Positions 25,901 through 37,225 of a stretch of DNA of 64,000 bases are shown one piece after another; the first letter of the stretch is position 1, and each line of letters opens with the position of its first letter. Made by a program: the position numbers and the translations under genes. Source of the DNA: Antilocapra americana. Its lineage: Eukaryota; Chordata; Mammalia; Artiodactyla; Antilocapridae. Location: the NCBI GenBank assembly GCA_007570785.1, contig ML662442.1, forward strand, positions 64,184,213 through 64,248,212. The letters are read 5' to 3'. The notes beneath the pieces were generated by a model, which worked only from the letters and a program-made list of their open reading frames with translations, made no database searches and was not told the DNA's origin.

Positions 25901-26640
25901 CACTGATCTTTTCTACTGTTTTTCTGTTCTCTATTTTATTTATTTCTGCTTTGATTTTAATGTTCTTTCTGCTAACCTTGGGCTTAGTTTGTTCTTATTT
26001 TTCTTGTTTCTTGAGATATCAAGTTAGGTTGATTACTTGAGATTATTTTTTTTTCTTAATGCAGGCATTTATTACCATTTATTCCCATTTAGCTCTGCTT
26101 TTGCTGGATCATAAGGTTTGGTATGTTGTGTTTCCATTTTTGTTTGTTTCAAGATATATGTTTTTAATTTCTCTTTTGATTTCATCTTTGACTTGTTGGT
26201 TGTTCATGAGTGTTTGTTTAATTTCTACATATTTGTGAATTTTCCAGTTTTCCTCTGGCTATTGATGTCTAGTTTTATAACACTGTAGTCAAAAAAGATA
26301 CTTGGTTTGATTTCGGTTTTTAAAAATTTGCTGAGACTTGTTTTGTGACTTCACAGTCTATCCTGGAGAATTTTTCCTATGTGCTTGAGAAGAATGTATA
26401 TTCTGGTGCTGTTGGATGGAATGTTCTGTATATGTCTCTTGGGTCCATTTGGCCTCAAGTATAGTTCAAGTCCAAGTGTTTTCTTATTGATGTTCTGTCT
26501 GAATGATCTGTCCATTGTTGAGAGTAGAGTACTAAAATCCCCTACTATTATTACATCGATGTCTATCACTCCCTTGAGATCTGTTAGCATTTACTTAATG
26601 TGCTTAGATGTCTTTGCCGCTATCACTCATCTGGCTTCCT
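22963..26640 (-). mobile_element. Long antisense L1 (old), 3' end through endonuclease region
   Basis: The reversed 3' untranslated region lies at the left. Antisense translation shows the ORF2 C-terminus near 23123-23401 (IFHNIKKWKQPKCPS) and the endonuclease near 26351-26590 (IIVGDFSTLLSTMDRS). The copy thus spans almost all of ORF2 but is truncated within the endonuclease at about 26.64 kb. It is interrupted by stops and split by the Bov-tA at 24937. Confidence 0.88.
24937..25164 (+). mobile_element. Bov-tA SINE nested in the L1
   Basis: Complete forward element (head GGCTTCCCAGGTGACAC, B-box GGTTCAATCCC, body, end GACTGAAACGACTTGGCG). A perfect 12-base duplication TGTTCCTCCATG at 24925-24936 and 25165-25176 comes from the L1 sequence, proving that the SINE inserted into a resident L1. 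Confidence 0.96.
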
Positions 26641-27488
26641 GGGTCCACAGTTCAGTGAAAGGAAATGAAGGACTGAGTGGGCCTGAGAGGTGAGCCTCTA
26701 GTGTTTTTCTTTTACTCAGTTAAGGGAGACAGGAAGGAGAGTGAGTGCAAAATCTGCAGCATTCGAGCAGATGAGAACCAGCTCTTTTACAGAAATATGA
26801 GAAAATAATTAAACCTTGATCATCACTATCAGGGAAGCAAAATGACCATAAAATACTGACATCTAGTAATTTACTGTCATAATCCTAATTTTTCTGTAAG
26901 AGTTTCTTGTTTTTTAAATTGCAGTGATAATTTGGAAATTAAAAAGAATACTAGTTTAACATGCTTATTTTAAACTAGGTCCTAGCAGTGGTAACCACCT
27001 TTGTCTTCATAGGAGGGCTGAGACTTTGTTAACAACTGTCCAGGCCAAGTATTATAAGATCACTGATCCTGTTTGCTTAGTTAATTAGGAAATCTTGGTT
27101 ACCTAACATTTGATAGTGGTGAAGTACGAAAGATATATCTTGCTGGTTATGTCACAAGTCTGAGTCTCCCAGTGGTGGGTACACGGACTTTGTAGTAATG
27201 ATCAGACTTGGATGAAAGAAAAACAAAAATCCCATGTAGAACTGGGAAACTTCCAGCATTGCTAGGTAGAGTATTTTTAGATTGGGGCTAATGAACTGCT
27301 TTTCAACCTGAAGTCTTCAGGGACAGGCAGTCTGCAAGTGCCAAATGAAAAGCCAAGCCAGTATTCTTGAATTTATAGATCCAGTTTACCAGATTGAAGG
27401 ACACTTGCTCTTTGCAGCTAACTGAACTAGCTGGCCCCTGCATGCCGAGTTTCTATGGCAATATGATCTCAGTGACCTCTCTTCTCTG
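26641..27488. other. Unique-looking intron upstream of the last AKAP7 exon
   Basis: I recognise no repeat and no additional exon. The pyrimidine-rich tract before 27502 (CCTCTCTTCTCTGTTG) serves the acceptor. Confidence 0.5.
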
Positions 27489-27501
27489 TTGTGGAATGTA
27501 G

Positions 27502-27695
27502 GTGATAAGAATGGAGGTGAGCCCGATGATGCTGAACTGGTAAGGCTCAGTAAGAGGCTGGTGGAGAATGCAGTGCTCAAGGCTGTCCAGCAGTATCTGG
27601 AAGAAACACAGAACAAAAACAAGCCAGGGGATGGGAGCTCTGTGAAAACTGAAGAGGCTGATAGGAATGGCACTGACAGTGACAACAGGAAATGA
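27502..27695 (+). CDS. AKAP7: AKAP7 last coding exon: PKA-anchoring helix and C-terminus
   Basis: This exon is shared by all classical AKAP7 forms. The acceptor is TAG at 27499-27501 after a pyrimidine-rich stretch. The first two bases complete a serine codon (from exon 1) or a glycine codon (from the beta exon). It then encodes DKNGGEPDD, followed by an amphipathic helix (about residues 27-51 of the alpha form) including [20 protein letters not shown]. This is the known binding site for PKA regulatory subunits and, as a leucine-zipper-like face, for the L-type calcium channel tail. A hydrophilic C-terminus follows, ending in DNRK and a TGA stop at 27693-27695. Joined to 16-64 it gives 80 residues, against 81 for the human alpha form; with the beta exon, 103. 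No disrupting change is seen. Confidence 0.95.
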
Positions 27696-28379
27696 GACCC
27701 AAATGCAGGCAGGAAGGACCCTGCTGCTCCATGAGAAGCACCCCTGCCCTCCTCTGCCGAGTCAATGGACTAATTTGCATTGTGATGTCTAAGTGTCTTG
27801 TCCAGTCCGTGAAGATTGCCTAATACTTTTCCTAATTGATGTGTTTGCATTTCTGAAGCACAACAGAAGAGGAATGGAGAACTGGGACTATCAGAGGAAA
27901 TCAATTTATGAAGGAAGAGTGGCCCAGATTTCACTTGCCTTCAGCCAAGGTTGAGGGAGAGGGGACTTTGGGTTATGCCTTGTGGACTCAAATTAAAGGC
28001 CACAGAAGAGGCCTTGATGTAAATGGAATACTGCCATTTCAATTGCTTAGCAGGGAATTTGACTACCTTATCTGAGGCCAAAACACACACAGAGCCTACA
28101 AGTGCTATGATTAAAATAATCACTGTTGAAATTATTATCCATAAAGTTGGTCCACAGTGTTTCATGTTTGTCCTATGTGTGTTGTTGCTATGCATTACTT
28201 ACAGTAAATTTGATTCTTGTAAATGATATATTTTGGTGAAATGCAACCTTTTCTATAAAATGTGGGCAGCATTTTAAAGGTTTCTTTTTAACCTTCTTTT
28301 GATAAGTTGGTGTGCCATATTTAATGTTTTTTCATTGGCATTTATACGTAAAATGTATGATATAATTTTTTTCCCATAG
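27696..28379 (+). other. AKAP7 3' untranslated region, proximal part
   Basis: This segment follows the AKAP7 stop codon. It is AT-rich, free of recognisable ruminant SINEs, and has ATTAAA-type poly(A) signal candidates near 27991 and 28111. No AATAAA is present in this part. Whether the main transcript ends here or continues to about 29.5 kb cannot be decided from sequence. Confidence 0.55.
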
Positions 28380-28585
28380 GCCCGAAACCTATTGAAATCC
28401 GGAACTTAATTAATGAAGCTTTGCGTCGGGAGAGGATGGGTCTGCAGTCCAAAGTGAAAGAGATAAAAGCACTTTTATTAAAGCCTGAGATTCAGGCCAA
28501 AATCAGGAAGGAGCTCTTTGAAGGAAGATTCATTAAGAACAGTAATCAAGGAAACGATGTGGATTTCAGCACAACTTTGACATAA
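28380..28585 (+). CDS. Candidate alternative terminal coding exon downstream of AKAP7; product not recognised
   Basis: A pyrimidine run and CATAG acceptor (28371-28379) is followed by an open frame of 68 codons, counting the split first codon, to a TAA at 28583-28585. The phase (two bases completing a codon) equals that of the AKAP7 acceptors at 2396 and 27502. Direct splicing to exon 1 would give 84 residues; with the beta exon, 107. The peptide is charged and helix-like: it begins PKPIEIRNLINEALRRER, then has KVKEIKALLLKPEIQAKIR and KELFEGRF, and ends in TTLT. Three CpG dinucleotides (two in TTGCGTCGG) survive in an AT-rich setting, which hints at selection. It lacks the PKA-binding helix. 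It could be an AKAP7 isoform end, the last exon of another transcript, or conserved sequence within the 3' untranslated region. I do not recognise the protein family and assign no function. Confidence 0.5.
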
Positions 28586-29530
28586 ACTCTGCATTGCTGT
28601 CATGGCACTAGAGTTTATGAAATCTTTTCAGCTTATTAAATAGCTCTTTGGTGAATACCAAAGAAGTGCTCTGATAGTTTGCACAACAGCAAACCAACAT
28701 TTGGTAAGGAATAAACAATTTCTTTCCAAAGAAAACTGAATTCTGCACTGTTATTTTTAAGCTAAACTTGTGTTTTAGAATGTTTATCTCTGTAATATCA
28801 AGATTCATTTTACAGAAAGGACTTCTTAATTAGCTGTTGTGAGATATTCCTTGAGTCCTCACAGATAAAATATACAGACTGGGAGAAATCATTTACTAAA
28901 AAAAACAAAATAAAACCCAGTATTTTAAGGGTCACTTGTTTCCTGTTGACATGACTTTTGTTGTCGTTCAGTCAAAAGAAGCATTGTTCACATGTATCTA
29001 TATATCTAGTGTTACTTTTAATGAGACTTTGAATGTTTATCGATCACTAGTACTTGAATGAACAATTGTAAATGCAATTATTGCAGTCACTGGTTAAGAA
29101 TGTTTTATAATGTCCGTATGTATTATTTTTCAATGATTGAAATGTAGTTTGCGTTTTCATTTCTTACTGAATGTTTGGGGTTTTTATTTTCTACTTTTCT
29201 GGAGATAAGCTAGCCCGTGTCTTACTGTATCCCTTATAATCTGAATTTGCTTGCACTGGTTCATTTTTAAAGAATATTCTTGAAAATTTTCCTTCCCATA
29301 TGATAATCGCTGGTAACAGCTTTTTCTATCATCATTGTAAAATTGCTGCTACTAACAGATCATGATGGAGGGAGAAATTATTAGAGATCAAATATGTAAT
29401 CATTTCAAAGATAAATCCAGTTTACTCATGGATTTTTGCTATTTTTTCACTGGGTAAATTATATTACATTTATTTATAAGTGAGTTTGTGCATTTTCATG
29501 CCTCATAATAAATGTTTTGTTTTCCCTTGT
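28586..29530 (+). other. Probable distal 3' untranslated region
   Basis: About 0.9 kb of AT-rich sequence follows the TAA at 28583 and contains no retroposon I recognise. AATAAA motifs occur at 28710-28715, 28909-28914 and 29507-29512. The last is followed by a T/GT-rich stretch, the usual downstream element, so it is the best candidate for transcript cleavage near 29530. Confidence 0.5.
29507..29512 (+). terminator. Best poly(A) signal candidate (AATAAA)
   Basis: This is a canonical hexamer with a TGTTTTGTTTTCCC-type GT/T-rich element directly downstream. It lies at the end of the repeat-free block that follows the AKAP7 coding exons and just before retroposon-like sequence begins near 29590. 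Confidence 0.5.
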
Positions 29531-29589
29531 TGCCTTTCTTCATTTATTTTTTTCTTCTTAGAATCTGATTATAGTGAAGTCGGAAATAG

Positions 29590-29810
29590 GGGCTCAGATA
29601 GTTTCAGTGTTTTTTAAAATTATTTAGTATTAGATACAGTTGAATGACAGGGTTGTGATAGTTTCAGGTGTACAGCAAAGTAATTCAGTTGTACATATCC
29701 ATGTGCCTATTCTTTTTCAGATTCTTTTCTCACTTAGGTTGTTACATAACACTGAGCAGAGTTCCCTGTGCTACACAGTAGGTCCTTGTTCAGTATTTCT
29801 TGACTTTTGT
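29590..29810 (-). mobile_element. Antisense L1 3'-end fragment (cetartiodactyl type)
   Basis: Contains GGTGTACAGCAAAGTAATTC and TTCCCTGTGCTACACAGTAG, landmarks of the reversed L1 3' region of cetartiodactyls. Same family as 8098-8350 and 52170-52350. Confidence 0.65.
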
Positions 29811-30119
29811 GTTCTTATCCTACTTGCTAAGATAGCACAGTTGTCAGAGCACCTTTAACCTTAGACTTTTAAATCACTTCAAATCAGTCAGCTTCACAGA
29901 GAATATCAACAGAACGTTAAAGGCAAAGAAAATCTCAGTGGCATCTTATAAACTGCTCACAGTGGGTCATTCCAGCAGTGTCAGTAGCAGAGATGAAGAG
30001 AGCATGCGCATCCAGATGTAGAGACCTGGGTGCTGCTTACCATGAGCCTCTCCGAGAGTGGAGGTTTTATTGTATGTAGACGGCTTCCTTGCGTCAACCC
30101 TTGAGGTGGGAAGCAAAGA

Positions 30120-30245
30120 TATTTGGGAGCTTGCCTTGTTCTTTAAGAGAGGAAACAGTCGTAAGGAGATAAAGTGCTTTATCCAAGGCCACACTGCTGC
30201 TAGGCAGTTGGACCTGTGCTTGGACCTAGGGCCCCATCTCAACAT
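30120..30245 (-). mobile_element. MIR fragment
   Basis: Reversed MIR core: AAGAGAGGAAACAGTCG, then ATCCAAGGCCACACTGCTGC. Short and diverged. Confidence 0.5.
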
Positions 30246-30479
30246 CCGCTGTTCAATAACCTGTTAATAGTATTTTAGGAGAATCAGCATGCTAAGTCAT
30301 TAGTGTTTTAGGAGAAACAGCACATCTTATAGGATATCTATAGATCTCTTCATCCTCAAGGAGCTACTTCAACAATTCCCAACAATTTGATAAGCTAAAA
30401 AAGTATCCTTTTTGCAGTCTGGAGTTACACAACATACTACACAACTTACTGTTTTTTTAATTAAGCATCATACACAGGT

Positions 30480-30700
30480 GGCTACATACCTGGCCTTGAG
30501 CCAAGTGATTTAGGCGCAATATTACGTTTATTCCCTTCAGTGACACTGTTAGATAGTTACTAGTACTGTTTTGGAAATTAGGAAAGTGGGGCTCTAAATG
30601 GTTAAATGGCTATTTATAAAGCTAATAAAAAGTAGGGCTCAATTTAGACTTGGGTCTCTTCTACTTCAAAGCCACGCTATTGCCACAATGCAGCAGTTCC
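30480..30700 (-). mobile_element. MIR SINE
   Basis: Order of pieces matches reversed MIR: size/position text, GGAAATTAGGAAAGTGGGGC, then a cluster ending in GGGTCTCTTCTACTTCAAAG. Confidence 0.5.
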
Positions 30701-31639
30701 TCTCTCCACTGAGTACAAGTCATTTCACAACTTAAGAATGTGAAACAAAGGGAAGTCATTTTCTTTTGACTAAATCATCTCCCTTGCAGCCCTGAAGTTC
30801 TATGAACATAGGAGAGTGGTCAGCTGATGTGATGGAACTGGAGGAAAAAAACCCTAGGTATTTAGTGTAGGGATTAAAGATTATAATAATATAATATTAC
30901 TAGTGAATTTTTCATTTAATCAGGTTTACAAAGACAATGAAAAGTATACAATAAAACAAATCTTGTCTCCATTTAAAAAATCTAAGTATGACATTAATTT
31001 GCAAAAATTAAAGTTTGTGATGGCAAATATTCAAAATGACTTTTTCCCCATTTAGTCAGAACTGGAGAAGAATCATTTGTTGGGTCACCAAGACAGACTG
31101 TGTTGTCCTCGATTGGTGTAGTATGTTATATAGTCTTGTCTTCTGATAAGGAGGCTGCGTGGTTGGTGAAAGAGTGTCAGTTTAGTCCAGGAGGCAGACT
31201 GTGGTCTCTAGACCTGGACCGCACCAACAGTGATTCTAAACATACCAGTTCCCTTTTCTGAATTGAAACAGTTTGGTGCTAGGTGGTTTCCAAGGATCCT
31301 AGTCTCTTTGTGACTTTATTTTGATGCTATTCATGTTAATGCCATGTCTCAACAAGCTACCCACATGTGAGACCTTCTTGCTCAGGCCATTCTAGTACAT
31401 ATGTTGTCAATAAGAGACTGAGATTTCTAGAAGGCTTTGTCAGTATCATGTAGGCACAAATTTACTTTTATGACCAGATTCCAACATTTTCTGTCAGTGG
31501 TAAAATAGTAGACCCTATATGAATATTTTTTAAAATGTCAAAAAAGTAATATTATCAACAGCAGGACAAGATTCTGCTAGCTTTGAACTTGGTCCTATTT
31601 ATAGCATAGGGGGCCACAAGAAACATAGACTGTGTGTTG

Positions 31640-32128
31640 AAAAGCAGAGACATTACTCTGCCAACAAAGGTCTGTATAGTCAAGTCTATGGTCTTTCCAG
31701 TGGTCATGTGTGGTTGTGAGAGCTGGATAGTGAAAAAGACGGAGTGCCAAGGAATTCATGCCTTTGAACTGCGGTGCTAGAAAAGACTCCTGAGAGTCCC
31801 ATGGACAGCAAGGAGATTGAACCAGTCAATCTTAAAGGAAATCACTGAATACTCATTGGAAGGAATGATGCTGAAGCTGAAGCTTCAGTATTTTGGTCAC
31901 CTGATGAGAACAACCAACTCATTGGAAGTCCTTGATGCCGGGAATGATTGAGGGCAGAAGGAGAAGAGGGCATCAGAGGATGAGATGGCTGGATGGCATC
32001 ACTGATACAATGGACATGAACTTGGGCAAAGTCTGGGAGATGGTGAGGAACAGGGAGAACTGGCATGTTACAGTCCATGAGGTCACAAGAGTCAGACACA
32101 GCTGGGCAACTGAACAACAGTAACAATA
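31640..32128 (+). mobile_element. Bov-B (RTE-class) LINE 3' end / ART2-type element
   Basis: Forward copy. Sense translation of the Bov-B C-terminus is recognisable in pieces ([19 protein letters not shown]). The element ends with GACACAGCTGGGCAACTGAA and an AAC/ACA-rich tail. It is degraded and 5'-truncated. Confidence 0.9.
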
Positions 32129-33639
32129 GCATCTCAGATGATTGTTGTATTACTCTACTTTTCATTCTAAACTTCAGACCTTTGAGATATACTAGTTATA
32201 GCTAGAGCATACTTAAGATTCAAACTATTACCTCTAAAACCCCGATGTGCTTCTACGTGTCATCTCAACAGCCAGATGTTCCCATAAGGAGGTAATTAAA
32301 GCAGTTTTGATTTCATACTCTAGATGTCCTTTCAGACATAAGGCTAATACAATATGTTTGCGCCTCTATAGTTGATCACCAATTCATAAACCAGTTACCA
32401 TATTAGATAACAAATTAAAATTTTATTTCGTTATATACTTGAAACAAACCTATAATATCTCCAAACCTAATATCAGTTTTATCTTTGAACAAATTGTGGA
32501 TGCATTCCTGAATTCCAACTTTACCAGGTATTCATATAAAAAAGAAATAAATCCAGTGTACTTTAAAAAATAGTTTACAAGTCCTTACATGAATTTGATG
32601 GCAGCACACATTCTTAACAAGACAGACCCCTAGATTATTCATTCACCGTAAAAATGAATATTAGAGCAACTCGGTCTTGAGTCAGTGAATTTAAAATTCA
32701 CAGCATTTCTTTTCTGGAACACTACTTTGGGGATAAGAAAGCTTGTTTATAAAGTAATTTGGGAGCTGAAGGAAGGTGCTATTATCATCTCTTATGTAAT
32801 GTCCTCAAAACTACTTATTTCCAGTCATTAAATGTAACTGATAAATTCAGGCAATTTGGAATGATTTTAAAATGTAAACTGCAGTACTCATTGAAAGATT
32901 ATGAAGTTCTATTAGAGCATCAAAGATAGATAAACTAAAACTGAGAAACTGATTCATTGTTTTTGGGAAACATATGTTGCTTTCCCTTTAGTGGTTCAGA
33001 TGATTTCTGAAAGCCCACTCTTCTATGTCACTGCCCTATATATCTATATGTAAAATTCTTTGACCTATCTGTTTGCAATCTCATCCATTTAGGATGCTTC
33101 GCTGTATGGCATGCTTGTTCTTAGGTAACTATTTAGCAAATGGGTGCGACATTTTCAGTTACTCCCCATGCTTTGTGCCAAAAACCACATGGGCACAAAA
33201 TCACCATGGTTATGTCTTTGAACCAAAGAACACTTCTTTTTTTTTTGCTTTTTTTTTTAACCACAAATACATTATTTCTCTCCATATTTAAGTTTTTTGG
33301 TAAATGCTCACATAATATATATAAAGTTGAAGGTGAGAGGACAAAAAACAAACAGACTTACAGTTGTATAGGAATTACTGTGCTGAGGAAAGAAACAGAA
33401 GTGAAATGTACATACCAATCCAAGAATTATCTGATATGCTAATTGAGGTAGGGAAAACAGAATGAATATGCAACAGTGGGAGAGACTAAGTATATCTTTT
33501 TAAGATTCTGGAAGACAGTTTTGGAGGCTATTTTTATCAGGTCCGAGATTGGGAAATGTCTTCATAGAAGAGGATGTGATGAGGGCTTTTGATGGTTTTG
33601 TGGGCATTTCTCACAGTTAAGTGACTGCACAGCATCTTT
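32129..33639. other. Intergenic, AT-rich, no recognised feature
   Basis: Poly(T) stretches near 33236-33259 and short chance frames only. Confidence 0.5.
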
Positions 33640-34066
33640 TGAACACCCTTTCTTATTTGAGGAACCCCCTACTTTGTGATCCCCACTTCTCCAGGGAGAG
33701 GTATGCAGTAGAGGCCAGGAACTCTCCTTCTCAGTCTCCTTTATCACTGGGGTTCAGCCGTAAGCCTTGGGCTCCACCAAGCAAGAGAGGGACCCTGCAT
33801 GCTTCAGGGGCAAAGTCGCTCTTTGGAGATCCTGTGCCCTTGTAGGTGTCACATGCTGGCAGAGGGTAGAGGCAGGAGTATTCGCTGGGAGCATCTGACA
33901 GTGGAATGAGGCATCTTTCCTGCTGCTTGGCCACCCAGCCTGATTCTCTGGACATTCTGGGGATTCTGTGAGTTACTGAATACCCTTTGCTATAATGTTC
34001 CCTTTCCACTTAAACTAGCTAAACGGATTCTGCTGTTTGCAACTGAAAGTCCTGACTGATGCAGGC
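33640..34066 (+). repeat. Possible old LTR-like remnant
   Basis: The right end contains TGTTTGCAACTGAAAGTCC followed by TGACTGATGCAG, resembling the terminal text of old mammalian LTRs (MaLR/ERVL-like). Left boundary and family are uncertain. Confidence 0.35.
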
Positions 34067-35039
34067 CACACTCCAGTAAGTTAGTACTTCAACACAGGCC
34101 ACGGCTTGGCATTTTGAATTGGACATCTCTCCCGCGTGAGATGGCTATTTGTGACGTAAGAAGTTGCCATCCCTGACTCCCAGGGACTAAATGTCAGTAG
34201 CAGACTCCAGTTACTGTGACAACTGAACATCCCCACACATTTCTCAAATCCCCTCCAGATGAGGGCAACATGGACCCCCACTTGGAAAACAAACTGTGTG
34301 CTCTCCTAGCAGCATAAAAGAGTTCACGCACTTAGAGAATGAAAAAAGGTGACCGCCAGATTGAAAGCTACGTGGCATGATTAACATTGTTATAATAAAA
34401 GGGCTATTTCTCATTTATTTTATTCAAAAATAAACATTTTACATAGTATGCTGGAGAACAAAAGTTTATAGTAAACAGATGTAAAGATATTTTAATCTAA
34501 GAAATCTGAGATGTTTGAAATATAAAAATGTTTTAGTATACCAAAAATATTAATTTTCTCTGAGCAGATACAGTAGAAAGATTTCAGCTATAAAACGGGA
34601 AAGCACTGTTCCTATAGGGCTCTACTGAAACCTGGAGAAGAGTGGCTTCCTGAGTTAAGTGACACACACGGAAACAGAGGAAAGTTCAGTGGTGCATTCA
34701 AATTAAAGGAATATAATAAATAGACCCAAGGAAATGAATACATTAGCAATAAATTGTGGAGAATTCAAACTTTATGTTTTAAGAGAAATTACTAGTCTTT
34801 AGTGCATTCAGAATGTGTCTTTAATGCTTATGCTAAATAGCTGTTGTAGTTTGTTGTTTACCATAGAGAAGTATTACCCTCCCAGATCAGTGAATATCCT
34901 AGACCTAATTAGAAGGAAGTGATACAAACAAGAATGGCTAGGCCTGGGGTAGATTATTGCTTCTCCTTCTTCTCCTTCCCTGTATCCTTCTCATGTGACT
35001 GCCTGTTTCATATGACTTTTCAGTGAAACTCATCAAAGG
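34067..35039. other. Intergenic sequence, no recognised feature
   Basis: No exon, RNA gene or clear repeat. Confidence 0.5.
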
Positions 35040-35322
35040 CAGAGTGTATTTCTCTGCTCTGCTGATGATACCTTACTTGGCCATGTGACTTGCTTTGACC
35101 AATGGGATGTATGTGAATATGAAGCAGGCAAAGGCTTGAAATGTGGAGACTTTGAAGCAAATCTGAACCAGACCTGCAGCCTGGAGCCAAGCCCTGCCAA
35201 GTGCAATCGTGACTAGTAGACCCACCCCTGTAGACAGGTGAGTCAGAACCAGATGCCTGCTGTTCTATGCCACCTGCTTTCTTTGTTATGCAGCGGTATT
35301 GCAGCAAAAGCTAACTAGTGTA
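35040..35322 (+). repeat. Old LTR-like remnant
   Basis: Starts near CTTGGCCATGTGACTTGC, has TTTGACCAATGGGATGT, and ends in TTGTTATGCAGCGGTATTGC and AGCTAACTAGTG. These are all features of an old solitary LTR of MaLR-like type. No coding remnants are adjacent. Confidence 0.45.
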
Positions 35323-35579
35323 GGACCTACAAGTCAAACTGAAACACAACAGCAAACTTGAGCTAAATTGTGCTTTAAAAAAAAGCAGTAGCATCCAGAG
35401 AGGATGTACCATTTGGGGGCTGTATGGATTTCATATTATATAATTTATGGTATTTTCATTTTCAAAAATATACAGAATATGTTTATACATGCTTTTAAAT
35501 ATTAATAATGACAAGTTCTTAGTGGGATTACAAGTGAAATTACCTCCTAATTTGTGCATTTTAGTAATTTTGCTATCTA

Positions 35580-35680
35580 TTGTTGTTGTTGCTAAGTTGT
35601 ATTCAACTCTTTGTGACTCCTTGGACTATAGCCTGCCAGGCCCCTCTGTCCATGATATTCTCCAGGCAAGAATAATACAG
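35580..35680 (-). mobile_element. Truncated Bov-tA SINE
   Basis: Reversed Bov-A portion only (TTGTTGTTGCTAAGTTG through TCCAGGCAAGAATA); the tRNA-like head is missing. ATTTTAGTAATTTTGC before and ATTTTAGTAATTTTAC after the copy look like its target-site duplication. Confidence 0.85.
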
Positions 35681-36524
35681 ATTTTAGTAATTTTACAATC
35701 TATATTAAACATTTATTCTTATAAATAAAATCTTAAATGCTATTTTAAAATAAAACTTATCTGTTCAGATATCACACAAGTCATTGCATTGCAGCTGTAA
35801 GAAATTACTTCCTATAGATCACCTTACTCACAAAACTCACCCCATTCACTCATGCATTCACTCACTTTTTGAACATTTCTCCTGGGCCAGATATTGAGCT
35901 GGGTGCTCGGTATACAAAAATATCCATGTTGGAATTATACGCAACATATTGTTATAGGTGTATTTATTCCTCTCTCTATAATCTCTGTTCCCCTCATTTT
36001 TATTGAGACCTTGTCATTAGTGGGAGGCTATAACCAAAATAGAAATAGAAGCAAAGGGCCATTTTTCATAGTTCTGGCTTTTCTGCTCCCAGTGGCCCAA
36101 TTCTTGGTATAAGCCATAGGTTTGGCAACATAACAGGATGTTGGAGTTTTTCTCTGTCTGCTCTCATTTCCACTGAGACACTAAGAAGCTAGATACAGAA
36201 GAAGGATATATGTACAAAGGGAGAAACACCCAGACCCCTCAATGAGGTCAAGAACACAAGAAAGGGGTAAAAAAGGATTTTGTGAGGAGGAAATATTTGG
36301 AGCAAGCTGTGCTTTAAACCTTATGCTGTTCCTGGTGGGCAGGGCCTGCTGAGGACTGCAGAAACTTTTAGTACAAACAGCTTCTTCCAAAGACTGGCAC
36401 TAAGAGAAGTGACCAAACTCTGCCATGGCTTCTAGTGGTCTAAGGTTATGTCCCCACGGTGACCTATCCCCCTGGCAGTTCCTGTCTGGAAAAGATCAAG
36501 GTTGCCAAAAGGTTGGTTTTATTT

Positions 36525-37225
36525 TATTTTTTCCAACTTTATTGAGAAATAATTGATGACTATAATTAAAGTGTATAATGTGGTAATTTGAATGCATATA
36601 CATTGTGGAATGATGACCAAGATCAAGAAAATTAGCATATCCCTCAGTTTGCATGTTTAACTTTTTTGTGTGAGAATACTTAAGATCTAGTCTGATCAAA
36701 TGTCAAGTATACAATGCAGTATTATTAACTATAATCACCATCCTGTACATTTCATCCTCTGGATTTATTCATCTTGTAACTGCATGTTTGTATCCTTTGA
36801 TTTACATCTCCTGGTTTCCTTCTTCCTCAACCCCTGGCTACTATCATTCTACTTACTCTTAATTTCTATAAAATCAGCTTGAAAAACAGACTCCACATAT
36901 AAGTGACACCATACAGTATTTGACTTTCTTCATTTGGCTCATTTTGGGCTTCCCAGGTGTGCTAGTGGTAAAGAACCTGCCTGCCAGTGCGGGAGTTGTA
37001 AGAGACTCAGGTTCAGTTCCCTAGGTCTGGAAGATCCCTTGGAAGAGGGCATGGCAGCCCACTCCAGTATCCTTTGCTGGAGAATCCCATGGACAGATGA
37101 GCCTGAGGGCTACCGTCCATCAGGTCGCAAAGAGTCAGACATGACTGAAGCGACTTAGCATACACGCACCCAGGCACTTGGCTCATTTCACTCAGCAGAA
37201 TGTTGTCCAGATTTGTATGTCCTGG
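36525..37225 (-). mobile_element. Old antisense L1 3' end, split by a SINE
   Basis: Reversed L1 3' region (CAACTTTATTGAGAAATAATTG, then AACCCCTGGCTACTATCATT and CCATACAGTATTTGACTTTC). It continues after the SINE with CATTTCACTCAGCAGAATG. Confidence 0.7.
36946..37177 (+). mobile_element. Bov-tA SINE nested in the L1
   Basis: Forward head (GGGCTTCCCAGGTGTGCTAG) to end (CTGAAGCGACTTAGCATAC). Flanked by TTGGCTCATTT at 36934-36944 and 37178-37188, copied from the L1. Confidence 0.94.

Larger units (their letters stand above)
2465..27501 (+). other. AKAP7 intron before the last coding exon (about 25 kb)
   Basis: The large intron begins GTAAGA and ends with a pyrimidine-rich tract and TAG before 27502. 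It contains the retroposons listed separately, including two old antisense L1 copies. I see no additional AKAP7 exon between the boundaries; the gamma/delta exons must lie upstream of the window. Confidence 0.75.
29811..31639. other. Intergenic sequence between repeat fragments
   Basis: Apart from the two MIR pieces listed, I recognise no gene or repeat. Confidence 0.5.

Noticed and set aside
27998..28195. Open frame on the - strand (27941-28195) with a hydrophobic segment over the AKAP7 3' region
   Set aside because: It is antisense to the untranslated region, with no initiation context or known homology recognised; the hydrophobic stretch derives from AT-rich DNA.
28955..28980. TTGTTGTCGTTCAGTC resembling the reversed Bov-tA end
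   Set aside because: Only about 16 bases match, with no body or head following; treated as chance.
31842..32165. 107-codon open frame on the - strand
   Set aside because: It is the reverse complement of the Bov-B/ART2 3' end, where such frames are routine.
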